From assembly GCA_023362775.1 (NCBI GenBank), contig JALMGJ010000008.1, positions 36,320,501 through 36,384,500 on the forward strand: DNA of 64,000 nucleotides, in the 5' to 3' direction. Below the pieces are notes generated by a model. The model was not told where the DNA came from. It did not search any database and saw only the letters and a list, made by a program, of their open reading frames with translations. The DNA comes from Charina bottae. Its lineage: Eukaryota > Chordata > Lepidosauria > Squamata > Charinaidae. Of the stretch, positions 33,832 through 45,674 are shown one piece after another (within the stretch, counting starts at the first letter, position 1; the number at the start of each line of letters is the position of its first letter). The position numbers and the translations under genes are program-made.

Positions 33832-34849
33832 CAGGGGTCGGCAAACTTTTTATGCCGGGAGCCATTTTGACATGCTCGTGCACATTTTGAAATGCTCGAG
33901 AGCCAGGGGGCGGGGTTTGCGGGCGGGGGCCAATCGCGTGGAAGGGGGCGGGGTTTGCGGGCGGGAGCCAATCGCGCGGAAGGGAGTGGGGTTTGGGGGC
34001 GGGATCCAATCGCGTGGAAGGGTAAGATACAGGCCTGCGCTGCGCTTGGCCGGCCGCCCCGGCCCTCGCTCACCTTCCATGGCCGGTCCTCGCGGGCCGC
34101 CAGCGACACTCCCGTCCCGCTGCACCCCAGCTCTCCAAGGCGCGCAGGCTGGTCAAGGCGGAGGCGCTGCTGGCGGCGCGTGTCTCTGAGCTGGTCCGGG
34201 CGCGCTGGCGCTGGGCTGTGAAGCTGGACGAGCCGCTGGACCTGTAGCGCTTCTGTGCGCAGCTGAGCGAGGCCCCGCACCGGTCTTTTTGGAGCGCTTC
34301 CACGCGCAGCTGAGCAAGGCCCCGCGCCGGTCTTTTTGGAGCGCTTCCGCGCGCAGCTGAGCGCTGGGCTGTGGAAATGCCCTCCAAAAAGACCGGCGCG
34401 GGGCCTCGCTCAGCTGCGCGCGGAAGCGCTCCAAATAGACCGGCGCGGGGCCTTGCTCAGCTGCGCGCGGAAGCGCTCCAGGTCCGGCGGCTCGTCCAGC
34501 TTCACAGCCCAGCGCAGCTGAGCGAGGCCCCGCGCCGGTCTTTTTGGAGCACTTCCGCGCGCAGCTGAGCGAGGCCCCGCGCCGGTCTTTTTGGAGCGCC
34601 TCTGGGAAGCAGGGCCAATCGGGTTTCGCCTTGTTCAGCCCGCCTCTCTGCTCCCCTTTGGCGCGCGCTGATTGGTGGAGGCGTCCTTCCTTCTGAGCCT
34701 CCACCAATTAGCGTCTGTTTCTTCCCCAAGGTTCGCGCTGCTTCCGGACACCGGCTTTCCGGATGTCGGGCGGCAGACAGAGAGAGAGAGCCAGAGCCGA
34801 GGGGCCAAAGAGCCAGATCTGGCTCAAGAGCCGCCATTTCCAACCCTTG
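33832..34849. mobile_element. 1-kb GC-rich non-autonomous hAT element nested in L1
   Basis: Ends CAGGGGTCGGCAAACTTTTT and CAAGGGTTGGAAATGGCGGC (right end reversed) match at 11 of the first 13 bases, and GACTAAGG is duplicated at 33824-33831 and 34850-34857. The interior is very GC-rich, with tandem GGGGCGGGGTTTGCGGGCGG units on the left and an array of roughly 46-bp units in both orientations at 34258-34600. Long reading frames on both strands follow from high GC and repeats; none resembles a transposase. Confidence 0.9.
34258..34602. repeat. 46-bp repeat array in direct and inverted orientation
   Basis: Unit GCGAGGCCCCGCGCCGGTCT followed by TTTTGGAGCGCTTCCGCGCG and CAGCTGA. Two units run forward (34263-34355), two run inverted (34385-34480), and two run forward again (34514-34602), so long stem structures can form. 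Confidence 0.85.
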
Positions 34850-37699
34850 GACTAAGGCATTTACATATCTCAGTATTACACACAAAGCTTTCCCCTTACA
34901 AGTCTCAAATTCAGCAACCAGCCTTGATTCTTGGTCTTGATTTTCCAGGAATACAGCCAATTGTACCTCTCCCTTTGCACCCAAAACTCTTCTTTCTTCA
35001 GAATCAAAGTTAACTCTCCATAGTCCAATTTTTCTCCCTTCACTTTTTGACTTGGAAACGTTAATCCTCATTTTCTTCTTTAAAGAAGAAGCACTGCTCT
35101 CAAAGTAGTTTTCACTCTTGTCTTCTTTTTCAAGTTGTTGGTAGTCTTTAGACTTCACAAGTTCTAGGAGACGATCCAGGGAATTGGGTGACGTCAAGAT
35201 AGAGTTCTTTAAAGATCGCTTTCATTTCTTCCATGTCTCTCCACAATGTGTTATCAGGAGAAAAAAGATGTAAACAAGAGCCGTCCTCATAGGAAAGCAG
35301 AGGCAAATTCAACTCTAAATTCAATTGAAGCCAATTGAATTTAGAGGCAAATTCAACTCTAAATTCAACTCCGCAGATTCAACAAAGTAGATAAATCTTT
35401 CATAATCCTCAAAACATTAAGAAAATGGCAACAAAACAGCAAAAATCTTTAAATCCCAATATTAGAATTTAAATATTAAAAAAGCCAACTTTCCAAGTTA
35501 ATAAATTCCAAAAATAAAATCACCAAGAGCTTCGCATTTCTTTGTTGCAAAAGGCCTCTCTTCGGTAACAAATAAACCAAAAAAAATACTCTTGGTGTTT
35601 TAGAAATGGGGGGCAAGATTTAGTGTCCGTTTAACGGCTTCGGTACAGCTCTGAACTTGATGACATCCGTGCCTCCCAGCATTCTCAATCACGGATTGAT
35701 CGCAGGGACTCCGTTCCGTGACACACACACCCCATAAGAAACTGTCCGGAGAACAAAAGGGATGATTTCCTGGATTCTCCTTACCTGGAGAATTCTTCAG
35801 GCTGCAGGGACCCAGCTCGCGCCCAGAAAATGCTGCGCCGTCAGCGCTGCTTAAAAAAGCAGTACCGCTCAGTCTGCCATTCCCCATAGGAATCCTCCAT
35901 TCTACAGACTTATTCAAGGGTTTAACAAGCCTCTTTTGTAGATCCAATAAGAAAATATTTTTCAGGTCATTCTCTTGGTTTGTCATTTGTATTTCCTGTT
36001 TAATTTTTAAAACCTGAGCCAGATTCCTTTGTATATCCAATAAAACGTCCTTTTCCAAATAATTTTCCAGGTCATTATCTTGGTTTATCATTTGTATTTT
36101 CTTTTTAATTTTTAAAACTTAAGTCAGTTTCTTTTTTATATCCAGTAAAGCATCCTTTTCCAAATCGTTCTCTTGACCTGTCATTTGTAGTTCTGCTTTC
36201 GGTACTTTCTCTGTCTTTTCAGACAAAATTTGCTCCATATCTGTCATTCCCTAATTAACATCTTTTGGACATAATTTATCCATAGAATCAGACATTGTTA
36301 CTGACACTGTTGGTATTGTAGCTACTAATTTCTGGCTCCATTCTTCTAAGATCTCCTTTAATATTTCTGGTGTTATGATGTTTTGCGTCATTTTGTAAGT
36401 CTCAGTTAACCAACACCAAAATCTGGCTTGTATTTTTTCCCCCTTATACTTAGAATCTTTAATCTCCTCTGGTTTCTAAAATCACAAAATAACTTATCTT
36501 TGTTATGACTTATAATTGCCAGGATAGCCAAAATAAGCCTGTTTCCCATGAGAAGCTATTTTTTTCCCTTCTACTTAGAATATTTAGCTCCCTCTAGTGT
36601 CCAGTTTCTAAAATCATAAAGTTGCTTATCTTTGTTATGAACTAAGATAGCCAGAATAACTCTGGTTCCCACCAGAAACTATTTATTTTTTATAGTTAAT
36701 TCCAAAAACTTATAGAAAAAGTGAGTATTACAAATTTAACTAGACCCTTACTCCATTTGTAACTTACTTAGATCAAAATCTTTTTGCTGTTTATTTCTAA
36801 TTCTTTTAAGTTCTTAAGCTTGTAATTAATTTTTATTTTGTTCAGTGTTGAAGTTAAACTCACCTGATGACTTTTCAAACTTGTCATTCCGAAGGTCTCT
36901 AATAGCTTTAAGATAGTTAATAGGCAATTTCCTAAAGTGAGTAGAAAGTGAGGTTTGCGAATTTGGTGTCCTTTAAAAGCCTCCGCCACAGTTGCGAGCA
37001 AGATGACTAATCCCTTAGTCTCTTGGCAGTCAAACCTGCGGAAGACTGCTGTCCTGCGGTCTTTGCAGCTGTCTGGAGCACAAGTGGGTGATCTCCCATC
37101 CTCTCCTTATCCAGAGAGGTTCCAAAGAACTGGTCTACTCACTGGTTCTTTGGTCTTTGCCACGGTCATCGGCTCCATTTTCACAGAGACGTCTTCAGTT
37201 TGTCATGCGTCCCCCAGAAGTCCCTTTCAGGATAGTTTTACATTCCACAGATCTTCTTAAGCCTGTTGCTTACAGTTGCTTAGGAACAAACCTCATGTAA
37301 TAGATAATTTTATTTAGCCCTAAGAAATAAGTACAACTTTCTTGCTTTTCCATATTTTTTATGCCTTAAGATGGAGGTGTAAGAAAAGGACAGACAGAAC
37401 TTCTAAAGGACTATAGTTGGATCTTAGTGTTTAGTTACAAAATGTCTTTTTATAATTTCAGTGACCTTGGAATATCTTGTTTTTAGTAAGTGGTATATAC
37501 TTTGCCTACTGTAATGAATCCATGCTCTTACCCCTTTGACTGGAATCCAAATCTCCATGCTCTTTGCATTAGACATGGATTGATGGCAGCTACTTGTATT
37601 GCGATGTTGTTGCATAAATGTACTGTGCGCCTGACTTCCAAATATATATGGTTCTGGGTCTCCTAGTCCTAAAAAGAATAGTATAGTGCTGCAAAAGGT

Positions 37700-38720
37700 G
37701 TATAAAAGTGATTAGGGAATTGGAGTCTAATTATGACTGGTAAGATCTAGGAGGAAGACAGTGACACAGTGACAAGGTGGATTTGGGGAGTCATTAATGT
37801 CTTCTTGCAAAAGGAATTATGACCACTGCTCTGAAGAGGCAGTGAGGTGATTTCTGAAGAGACACCCCTGTATCCGTAAAGATTGAGACAGTTATGTGCA
37901 ATTGTAAATATTGTTTCTTGGGCAAATTGGTGAGGTTGGTGGCTGGCTAATTGCAGATGCATCTGGAGAAAGTTAATTATGTAGACCTGTTTCAGTACAG
38001 TACTGAAACAGTCTCGATTTATTACTTTTACCAAGAAAGAATAGGAAGAGTGCTGCCCAACTAATGCTTCTAGATTTCTCTTTGCCACATGACATCATTC
38101 ACCATAATGCCTTTTGAGCTGGGAACTGCAAACATTTTGTGTAGTTATTTGGTTCCTGCTTATAAAACTGTTAACCAAAGAGATATCATCTGGCTCCTTG
38201 GCATTGGAAGATGGCGTCCCAAATTCTCTTCCTTTTTTTCTATTTCAAATCACTAGGAGTTGTCATCTAGAGAGTTTGGATAAGGTGTCATCCATATGTT
38301 AATGACACAGCTTTATCAGTTCATTCTGTCTAGTTAAGAAGATCTTGTACCTGAAGGCAGTGTGGGCAAGATGGGTGTCAATAAACTGAAGCTGAATCCT
38401 AAAGAGGTGCTGCATTGATAAAGTCTTAAACAACTTAGGCTTTTTAGTATTTAAAATAGTACCTCCTGCAATATTTGCTGCCCCACATACTGAGATTGGC
38501 CAGGGAGGTGACACTTACAGTCCCTCCTGTGCAAATGCCACATCAACATATCTGAATGAAAAGAAAATATTTCTTATTGCCCCTGCACATATCTTCTTTA
38601 GTGGCTTGATCTGTCCAAAACTTCGCTGTTGTGCTTAGTGTGCAAGGACCCAGCAGTCATTGGATGGGACTGGTCTGTTCTGGAGCTGCTTCATGCAAGG
38701 ACTTGGTCAAGTGCAAATAA
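37700..38720 (+). mobile_element. Degenerate L2/CR1 LINE, reverse-transcriptase region
   Basis: Plus-strand fragments resemble the L2/CR1 reverse transcriptase: AAQLMLLDFSLPHDIIHHNA near 38050-38110 recalls the VLLDLSAAFDTIDH motif; YVNDTALSVHS near 38300 sits where the catalytic YADDTQ lies, with the first aspartate position changed; MGVNKLKLNPKE follows near 38370. Many stops and shifts: inactive and old. Confidence 0.65.
37765..38081 (+). repeat. 317-bp duplication, copy 1 (within L2 relic)
   Basis: Matches 40030-40346 with a constant offset of 2265 bp and, by eye, a single difference (GTCATTAATG versus GTCGTTAATG). Contains the palindrome TTTCAGTACAGTACTGAAAC. This copy continues in frame-like fashion into L2 sequence, so it is likely the source. 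Confidence 0.93.
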
Positions 38721-38837
38721 TTGAGTGGTAAATAACAGATTGGCTGCACAGCCTCCTATCACAATCTGAACTACTGAGTCTTTTCTGTATTTTGTTACAT
38801 TTATGTAACTGAAAGAATATGCTTGGAGTTTCTAGAC

Positions 38838-39089
38838 CAGAGCTTTCCAAACTGTGTGTCGCGACACAAAAGTGTGTCGCCACACACAGCGTGGTGTGTC
38901 ACCACACCACCCGGAAGCGGCGGTGCGCGCATGCACGGCGGCCGCCATGCACGCGCGCGCCGCCGCACGCCCCCCCGCGCCACCACCGTGCGCACGCCGC
39001 ACGCCCCCCTGCGCCGTCACCGTGCGCGCGCCGCCGCTGCCGCTGCTGCCGCTGGTGTGTCGCCAGCGGCAGCACTTTGGAAAGCCCTG
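38838..39089 (+). mobile_element. Non-autonomous hAT element with CpG-rich core
   Basis: 252 bp; left end CAGAGCTTTCCAAACTGTGT, right end reversed CAGGGCTTTCCAAAGTGCTG. TTCTAGAC is duplicated at 38830-38837 and 39090-39097. The core is made of CGCGCGCCGCCGCACGCCCC-type repeats. Overlapping reading frames on both strands are compositional. Confidence 0.93.
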
Positions 39090-39616
39090 TTCTAGACAGT
39101 CTTCCATCCTGACCAGATGTAGACTGATAAGATGCCTGTATCATGTGATTTCAAGCCAGACTCATGCTAGCTTTGTTTGCTGGGAAAGTCCTGAAGAGGC
39201 TGTTCAGTGTGACTGTACTATGCCCTGCTATTTTCTGGCAGGACTAGATCATTTCTCGGCAGTGGAGATTCTTGGCTTTACTATAAGCTTCCCACACTGT
39301 TCTCACAAGCATAGAGAAGGGTGATACCACAAATAGGTATGTCATCATGCTTGGATATCGGTGGCATCAGAAGCAAAAAATAAAAATGCATTAGTGCAGT
39401 GCACCATCCATATATGTTTGGAATGTAGCTGCCTTTGGGTCTAAGCAGCCATTATTCTCCAGAAAGCTTTTTGGATTATTAATTGCATTGTAAGACGCAT
39501 GAATGAGCAAACAGCCCTCCATAACCAACCCTGGTGGATAAAGCACAGAGATCCCTTTCATTAAACAACAACAAAACCCCTGCTAAGGAACGTCAGAGAC
39601 AAAATGCACCAACATT
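39090..39616. other. Intron sequence with no recognised feature
   Basis: About 500 bp between two hAT elements. It may continue the L2 relic but I see no motif that proves it. Confidence 0.4.
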
Positions 39617-39624
39617 TACTAGAG

Positions 39625-39893
39625 CAGGGCTTTCCAAAGTTTTTCCCGTGGCGACACACCAACCAGCGTTGGTGTGTCGCCGCAGGAAAACCCAGAAGTG
39701 CCGTCCTTGTGGCAGCGCGCAAAAACCCGGAAGCGCTGCTGCCGCTTTCGGGTTTTGCGCGCTGCAGTTGGTGTGTCGCCGCGGGAAAACCCGGAAGCGC
39801 TGATGATGATCAGCGCTTCCGGGTTGTGTGGCGACACACCAGACTCTGTGTGGCGACACACTTTTGTGTCGCGACACCCAGTTTGGAAAGCTC
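39625..39893 (+). mobile_element. Non-autonomous hAT element with hairpin core
   Basis: 269 bp; left end CAGGGCTTTCCAAAGTTTTT, right end ACACCCAGTTTGGAAAGCTC. TACTAGAG is present at 39617-39624 and 39894-39901; the terminal two bases of the right end seem lost. The core repeats an AACCCGGAAGCGCTG motif directly and inverted, with a hairpin around GATGATGATCAGC. Confidence 0.88.
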
Positions 39894-40029
39894 TACTAGA
39901 GAATAAAATCCTAATATGGTTTTATATATAAACCTCCTGAGGTAGGTCCCAATCGGGCTTAATTCTGCACTAGTGCTAATAAGAATCAAAATATTCCTAA
40001 GGCAGCACCCCAAAACTACAATGCACACT

Positions 40030-40346
40030 CACAGTGACAAGGTGGATTTGGGGAGTCGTTAATGTCTTCTTGCAAAAGGAATTATGACCACTGCTCTGAA
40101 GAGGCAGTGAGGTGATTTCTGAAGAGACACCCCTGTATCCGTAAAGATTGAGACAGTTATGTGCAATTGTAAATATTGTTTCTTGGGCAAATTGGTGAGG
40201 TTGGTGGCTGGCTAATTGCAGATGCATCTGGAGAAAGTTAATTATGTAGACCTGTTTCAGTACAGTACTGAAACAGTCTCGATTTATTACTTTTACCAAG
40301 AAAGAATAGGAAGAGTGCTGCCCAACTAATGCTTCTAGATTTCTCT
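40030..40346 (+). repeat. 317-bp duplication, copy 2
   Basis: Near-exact copy of 37765-38081 in the same orientation. The sequence after it does not resemble L2, so this copy was placed here by duplication and not by LINE insertion. Confidence 0.93.
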
Positions 40347-40979
40347 AGATATTTTGATTCTGTTTACCAAAGAAAATGTTCTGAATGTACACCCTCAGTT
40401 GCTCTACCCAAATTTTTATTAATGGCAGGTGCCGGTGGGTGGGTGACCAGACAACTCTTGACCTGATTTTATTGCCTGGCTTTGAAAGATCATTGGTAGT
40501 TTTAAATTACAGCAGGGCCAACACCAGTGGAGATTAAAGGCCTGGTACAGTGTGTCTTATAGGAGAAAAGGATAAGGAAGTTCATTTATACCCTATGACA
40601 AATCCTGTTCTTCAAATGTTCCTTTAGCCGTCATGTTCTTCCTTGGCAGAAGAGTGGAGCTAGAAGGAACAGGACATGTTGTAGTGGACCATGGAATTTA
40701 TTTTGAATTGGTATGTTTGCTTTTAACTGATCTGGCTTAAAGGTATGATAGTCAAGAAGGATGTCTGAATTTTTTTTAAAAGTTGCAATATATTTGTCTC
40801 TCTTATCCTTTATTTTGTAGGGCAGCGAATGCTATATATACATACGTTGAGGGGAAAAAAGGAAATAAAAAGTTGTGCAATTGATTGGGTTTATAACAGT
40901 TAAAAGGCCAAGTGCTTCAGCTTGAGAGAAAACATGTTTCTCCTGTTAAGCAAAATAGCAGTAATGTTACTTATTTATT

Positions 40980-42440
40980 TAGCACCTTTACCAAGGCACG
41001 GTATAGAATAACAATAACAGCACAATAAATTGCACAATAAAATTAACTCAGAATCCAGTAAACAAAAATTAACACTAAAACATTCAACATGAAAGCAATA
41101 CACTTAAAACAGTGTCCTGGGATAGCACTGACTACATATACATCCCTAATAATTTAAAGCAGGTATGACCCTGGAACCATTAGCTAGAGTGGAGCACCCT
41201 GACTCTACATTAACCCGCTAATCAAATATAAAGGTCTTTAAAACCCCTTTAAACAGCATAGCTTCCACAGAGTCAAAGGCAAGAAGGGAGTCACAAGACC
41301 AGATCCCTAAGATCCTCGTATCGGGAGGCAGTGACTCTGGAGTAAGGAACCCAAAATGTCCTGCAAAAAGGAACATAAAGAATTAGCAGAATTGTAGGTG
41401 GAAATAAGGGCAGACAGATATTGGGGAGTTTGTGACTTGAGGGGTCTAAGCACAAGCATGAATAGTTTAAACTGGGTTCTGGCTCAAATAGAGAGCCAGT
41501 ATGGAGCCCTGTAGTGAAACTTGAGAATAATGTGGAAGGTCCATACAGCCTAAACAGCACTATCCCTCACTAAGATCAGGGGATGGAGAGAGGAATCAAG
41601 AACACCTGCCAGGAGACTATTACGATATTCTAGGCATGAAACAACCAAAGTAGACACCAATTTCAGTGCAGTCTCCTCTGTCAAATACCCCTGGATGCTA
41701 CAGATATTCATCAAATGCAAATAGAGTCGATAAATGGACCAAAGTCAACTGGTCAGCAATCAAGACCCCAAGATTACAGGCAATCCAGGAGCCCCAATGG
41801 CAAATGGGAGGATACTAAGTAGAGGATGAGAAGGACAATTGGATTGAAACACAGCAATCTCAGTCTTGTTCATATTCAGCTTAAGGTAGTGGAAGGACAC
41901 CCAAGAAGAAGTGCTAGTAAGACATTCCATCACCACTGACCATGCATTGTCAACAAGGGCAGAAAAGACTGATAAACATGCATATCATCAATAAGAGAAT
42001 AATCAGGGCACTCAGGGAAAGTTATAAATGGGTCAGCAAAATAGGACCCAAGACTAATTCTGAGGGACACATTTCCAGGAAATCCATTCAATCCTGCAAA
42101 AGTACAAGGAGGTCAGAAAAATTCAAACCACTCATGTTCATTACTAATGATGCCTGAAAACGTAACCTGGATAGTCTGGTGGTCAAGTGGGTCAAGTGCT
42201 GCAGTCAAATCCAAAAGGACTATCACTATAATACAGGGACTGGGCCACCTCATTCAAAAGTTAAGAAAGTGCTGTCTCAGTTGAGTGGCCTGCCCCAAAT
42301 CCTGACTGAAATAGATCAAGAAAACTGTTAAAAGACAAATGCGAACTCAGTTGTGAGAAGGCAACTCTCTCAAGGACTTTAGACAAAAAGTCTTCCACTA
42401 AGGATTGAAGGAAACTCACCCAGTGCTGTAAAAACCTGTC
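40980..42440 (-). mobile_element. Degenerate L2/CR1 LINE, reverse transcriptase to 3' end
   Basis: Minus strand shows, in order, LSKVLERVAFSQLSSHLSFN and FQSGFGAGHSTETALS (fingers, 42440-42261), a VLLDLTAAFDPLDHQT block near 42220, LLDDMHVYQ at the catalytic site near 41980, and YLKLNMNKTEIAVFQSN near 41860, ending at a tail like GGTAAAGGTGCTAAATAAAT. Scattered stops and shifts make it inactive. The second catalytic aspartate pair is partly kept (DD). Confidence 0.82.
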
Positions 42441-42449
42441 GATCCAAAG

Positions 42450-42790
42450 GTTCCTAATAGCTGAAAAGCAGTTAGCAAGTAATTTCTGAAAGTGTTTAGA
42501 AAAGGAAGTATGTGAACTTAGTGTCCTTTCAAAGGTGCTGAACACAGTTTGAGCAAGATGGCTATTCCCTCATCTCCCAGAGCTCTAAACCGGCCAGAAA
42601 CCACTGTCTTGCTGTCTCCTCGCGAGGAGCAGCTGTCTGGAGCACTTGTAGATGATCTCAAGTCCTCTCCTTGTCCAGAGACGAATTATCGAAGAGCCGG
42701 TCTACTCGCCAGCTCTTCATTCTGCTGTGGTCATCGGCTCCACTTTTTGCGGAGCCGTCTTCAGTCTGCCATTTCTTCCCTGGAAGTGTA
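42450..42790 (-). mobile_element. L1 5'-UTR fragment
   Basis: Collinear with 36900-37240 of the L1 at 33301-37260: AGTTTGAGCAAGATGGC versus AGTTGCGAGCAAGATGAC, and GTGGTCATCGGCTCCA versus CACGGTCATCGGCTCCA. The open frame in it is a shadow of the UTR. Confidence 0.75.
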
Positions 42791-43446
42791 AAAGTCTACA
42801 TGTTTGTAAAGTGTCTATCCTTGTTTAGTTTTTCAAATATTGAAATTGTTCGGTACATGCCATGACACAATACAATTCCATAGGAGCTGTTTTTTACCAC
42901 CTCTCACCCATGGTGCTGCTCTAGGGGACAGAAGAAACCTTCATTAAGAGTGTTTTTATGACTCATTGCAGCCTTCCTAGTACTGGCATATACTTGCTAG
43001 CGCTGATAGTAGCAACACTGGACCAAGGAGAACAGTTGCTCTACAAATAATGGTGGATCTGTTTGTTCCTCTTTGGCTACTGGCCAGTAATCTCTTAGGC
43101 TATTCCTCTCTTAGGACTACAAGAGCTGTAGCAGGATGGCTAGTGTATTGCAAGGACCACAGGCCACAATGATACCTTTATATTCTGGAGTGAACTACAC
43201 ACGTTTTGTCCTCACTGAAATAGCACCCCCAGGTATAGCACTTTCCTTGCATTAAAGGGGTGAATGGCAACCATTTTACTTGGGCATATAGCTGGTTTAC
43301 CAAATAGTCCTTGTTTATTGCCTCTTGAGCCATTGAGAAGATAGTCTGCTCTCTGCATAACTCCACCTCTTTATCTCCATAGTACCATCCTGGATTGTGA
43401 TTTCCCTTAGAGTGCAACAAATACTCGAAACAAGATTTACTATATA

Positions 43447-43972
43447 CAGGTAGTCTTTGGTTAATGACCACTCGTTTAGCAACCATTCAAAGCTACAACG
43501 GTGCTGAACGAGTGGTACTTACGACCAGTCCTCGAAGTTCCGGCTGTCCCAGGACCCGTGCAGTCACCCCAAGCCCTGTTGTGCTCGCGCCATGCATCAC
43601 CACCTGCACACCCTTGCGTGCCCTCCCCCACCCAGCAGCAGCCACCCCGCCACACTCACGCCACACCATCCAACTAAGCACCCTCCCCTACTCAACAGCA
43701 GCCAGTTATCTGCCTGCTGGCCTGCTTACAAGCTGCCTGGAACTTGTAACTTTCTGCTGGCTTCCCTGCTGACTTTGGTTATCAGAAGCCAGCAGGAAGT
43801 TGCGAGGAGGTCCTTGCTTAACGCGCTGTGATCCTCGCTTAACAACAGCAGCATGGATTGCCGGGATTGCCGTCGCTAAGTGATGCCGTCACGTGACATG
43901 GTGCTTTACAACTGCATCGCTTAGCAACAGAAATTCCGGTCCCAATTACCATCGTTAACCGATGACTACATG
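43447..43972 (+). mobile_element. Diverged Tigger/pogo-like element
   Basis: Left end CAGGTAGTCTTTGGTTAATG after TA, and right part GAAATTCCGGTCCCAATTAC shared with GAAATTCCGGTCCCAATTGT of the element at 20974-21362. The middle is a CA-rich proline/histidine-coding stretch not present in the other copy. The right TA is degraded. Confidence 0.75.
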
Positions 43973-45590
43973 AGCAATATTGTTGAAACATTTTTTGCTT
44001 AACGAAATACAAATAATAAAAATTCAAAATGTTTCAAGGGAAGAAGTGTGTATGTGTTCGTTTTTACTACAACAATTTGTTTTCACTAGAAAATAAGCCT
44101 CATTGTAGTAGGATTTCCAGGTGAACATATATAGGACTAGATACTATAGGTTAGTGTGTACTACTAGGGCTGCCAAGCAGAAAACATTGTGTAGCTGTTC
44201 CAGCTTCTCCCACTGAATTAGTTTTTGGAAGACAACATCCTTTTTTAAATCCCTGTAACATTCTGTGAATGATGAAAGTCAGTTGCACAATAAAAACACT
44301 GCCTTCCCTATTCTGTTCTTTTATTTTCTTTCTATAGGCGGTATCCCTCCCATGGTGGTCTTACTGTAATTATGGTGGGAACCATACAAGATACTATGGT
44401 TTGTTTGGTTTTTGCATAGCTCATAATTATACGATGTAATTCACTGTCATCAGAGGTGGTGATAACTATCTGTTTGAATGGTTTTTAACAGAGATCAGGC
44501 TGTTAGTGGCTGTTAGCCTTGATAACTGAATACTCCTTCCGGGGCTATAGGCAGCATCCTTTAAACACAAACTACTAGTGAGCAAGAGTTCATCCTGTTT
44601 ATGCTTCTGCGCTTCTATGACACAGACATTGGAGAAGATGGGTGATTGGCTTCATCTAGCAGAGCGGGGTTCTTCTTTTGTTCTTAAGGTTTTGCTTATT
44701 GTATTGTGAGAATTCAGCCAACTGTGTTTATTGAATAAATCATGGTTAAACCATGACTTGGTGCAATGTGTGCATATCAGAACAAGTGTAGACAGAAGAA
44801 ATGCCATGTTGTTTGTGGAGATGTTGACTTTGAACTTGATCTGTTTTGCTTGAGGTTGGAGTATGTTTTCCATAAAGAAAATGGGGCTCTTTGGATGCAG
44901 AGTGGGATCTGTCCTCATCTCTTTTCTTGGAGCTGGCTTGGCAGAAGGCAGCCTGCAGTACAAATATATTATTATTCCTTAGATTTCTAGAACATCTGTG
45001 GTTTGATTGTTTGCATTCAGTATGTCACTTTCCTGGCGGCTGGACTGTTCTGACAACCTTCTTAACTTGTGTAGTTGTATGAGTCTGAAGTGAAATCTAA
45101 ATTTTATTGCAGCTTCATTTGTACCCTGTGGGTGGACCAGATTTCATACTTAGGCTGCATTTCTAAATATGTAGACTAGAGACCATAAAGGGGCTGAATA
45201 AATATATAGAGAATTGTGCTACTCAAAGTTCGTTGGTTTTCATTTGGCTTTTGTACTTCCTGGCAACCATCTGAAAGCAGTGCTAATTATTTGCATTACA
45301 ATCAACGAAGCAAAGTGTAGTTTATTTCCCACCATCCTTTTAATTCAGCATATTGGCAAATTCCAGAGTGGATTAATTTTAACAGTTCCCACTGCAGATA
45401 CTGAAAATAGAGCTGCAGGGAGTTACACAGAGTTTCATATGCGCAAATAGACTCTGACGGTTCTAAAGAAATAAATCACAGTTCAAAATCTGCTCATACC
45501 TTTGTTAGCTGTTCATGTCTTAACAATAGTGTCTGTTAACCTGCTTTAACTTCTCCCCCAGCGTTTCTGCCCTTTCCTAATAGTGTGGAA
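43973..45590. other. Unique intron sequence
   Basis: No repeat signature, exon or RNA gene recognised. Confidence 0.5.
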
Positions 45591-45670
<80 letters not shown>

Positions 45671-45674
45671 AAAG
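45591..45674. repeat. (GAAA)n microsatellite
   Basis: About 20 units of AAGA on the plus strand. The KERKKERK and SFFLSFFL reading frames over it are artefacts. Confidence 0.97.

Larger units (their letters stand above)
33301..37260 (-). mobile_element. Internally deleted L1 LINE (5' UTR, ORF1 part, 3' UTR), interrupted by hAT
   Basis: On the minus strand it runs from a 5' UTR (37260 to about 36400), through ORF1-like coding pieces at 36091-35600 and 35197-34860 (NDLENYLEKDVLLDIQRNLA, coiled-coil type heptads; then MRINVSKSKSEGRKIGLWRV), directly to an AT-rich 3' UTR ending AATAAAGCTTTATTA plus poly(A) at 33301. ORF2 (endonuclease and reverse transcriptase) is absent. The 5' UTR is shared with a second fragment at 42450-42790. 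The hAT element 33832-34849 sits inside it. Confidence 0.7.

Noticed and set aside
34153..34707. 184-residue minus-strand reading frame, plus overlapping ones up to 231 residues
   Set aside because: Lies in the GC-rich repeat core of a hAT element; repeated peptides occur on both strands and no domain is visible.
38854..39324. 156-residue plus-strand reading frame rich in Ala, Arg, Pro and His
   Set aside because: Composition artefact of the CpG-rich hAT core, crossing its right boundary into unrelated intron.
37765..40346. 317-bp direct repeats as long terminal repeats of a retroelement
   Set aside because: No TG...CA ends, no primer-binding site or polypurine tract, and the repeat itself is L2 reverse-transcriptase sequence.
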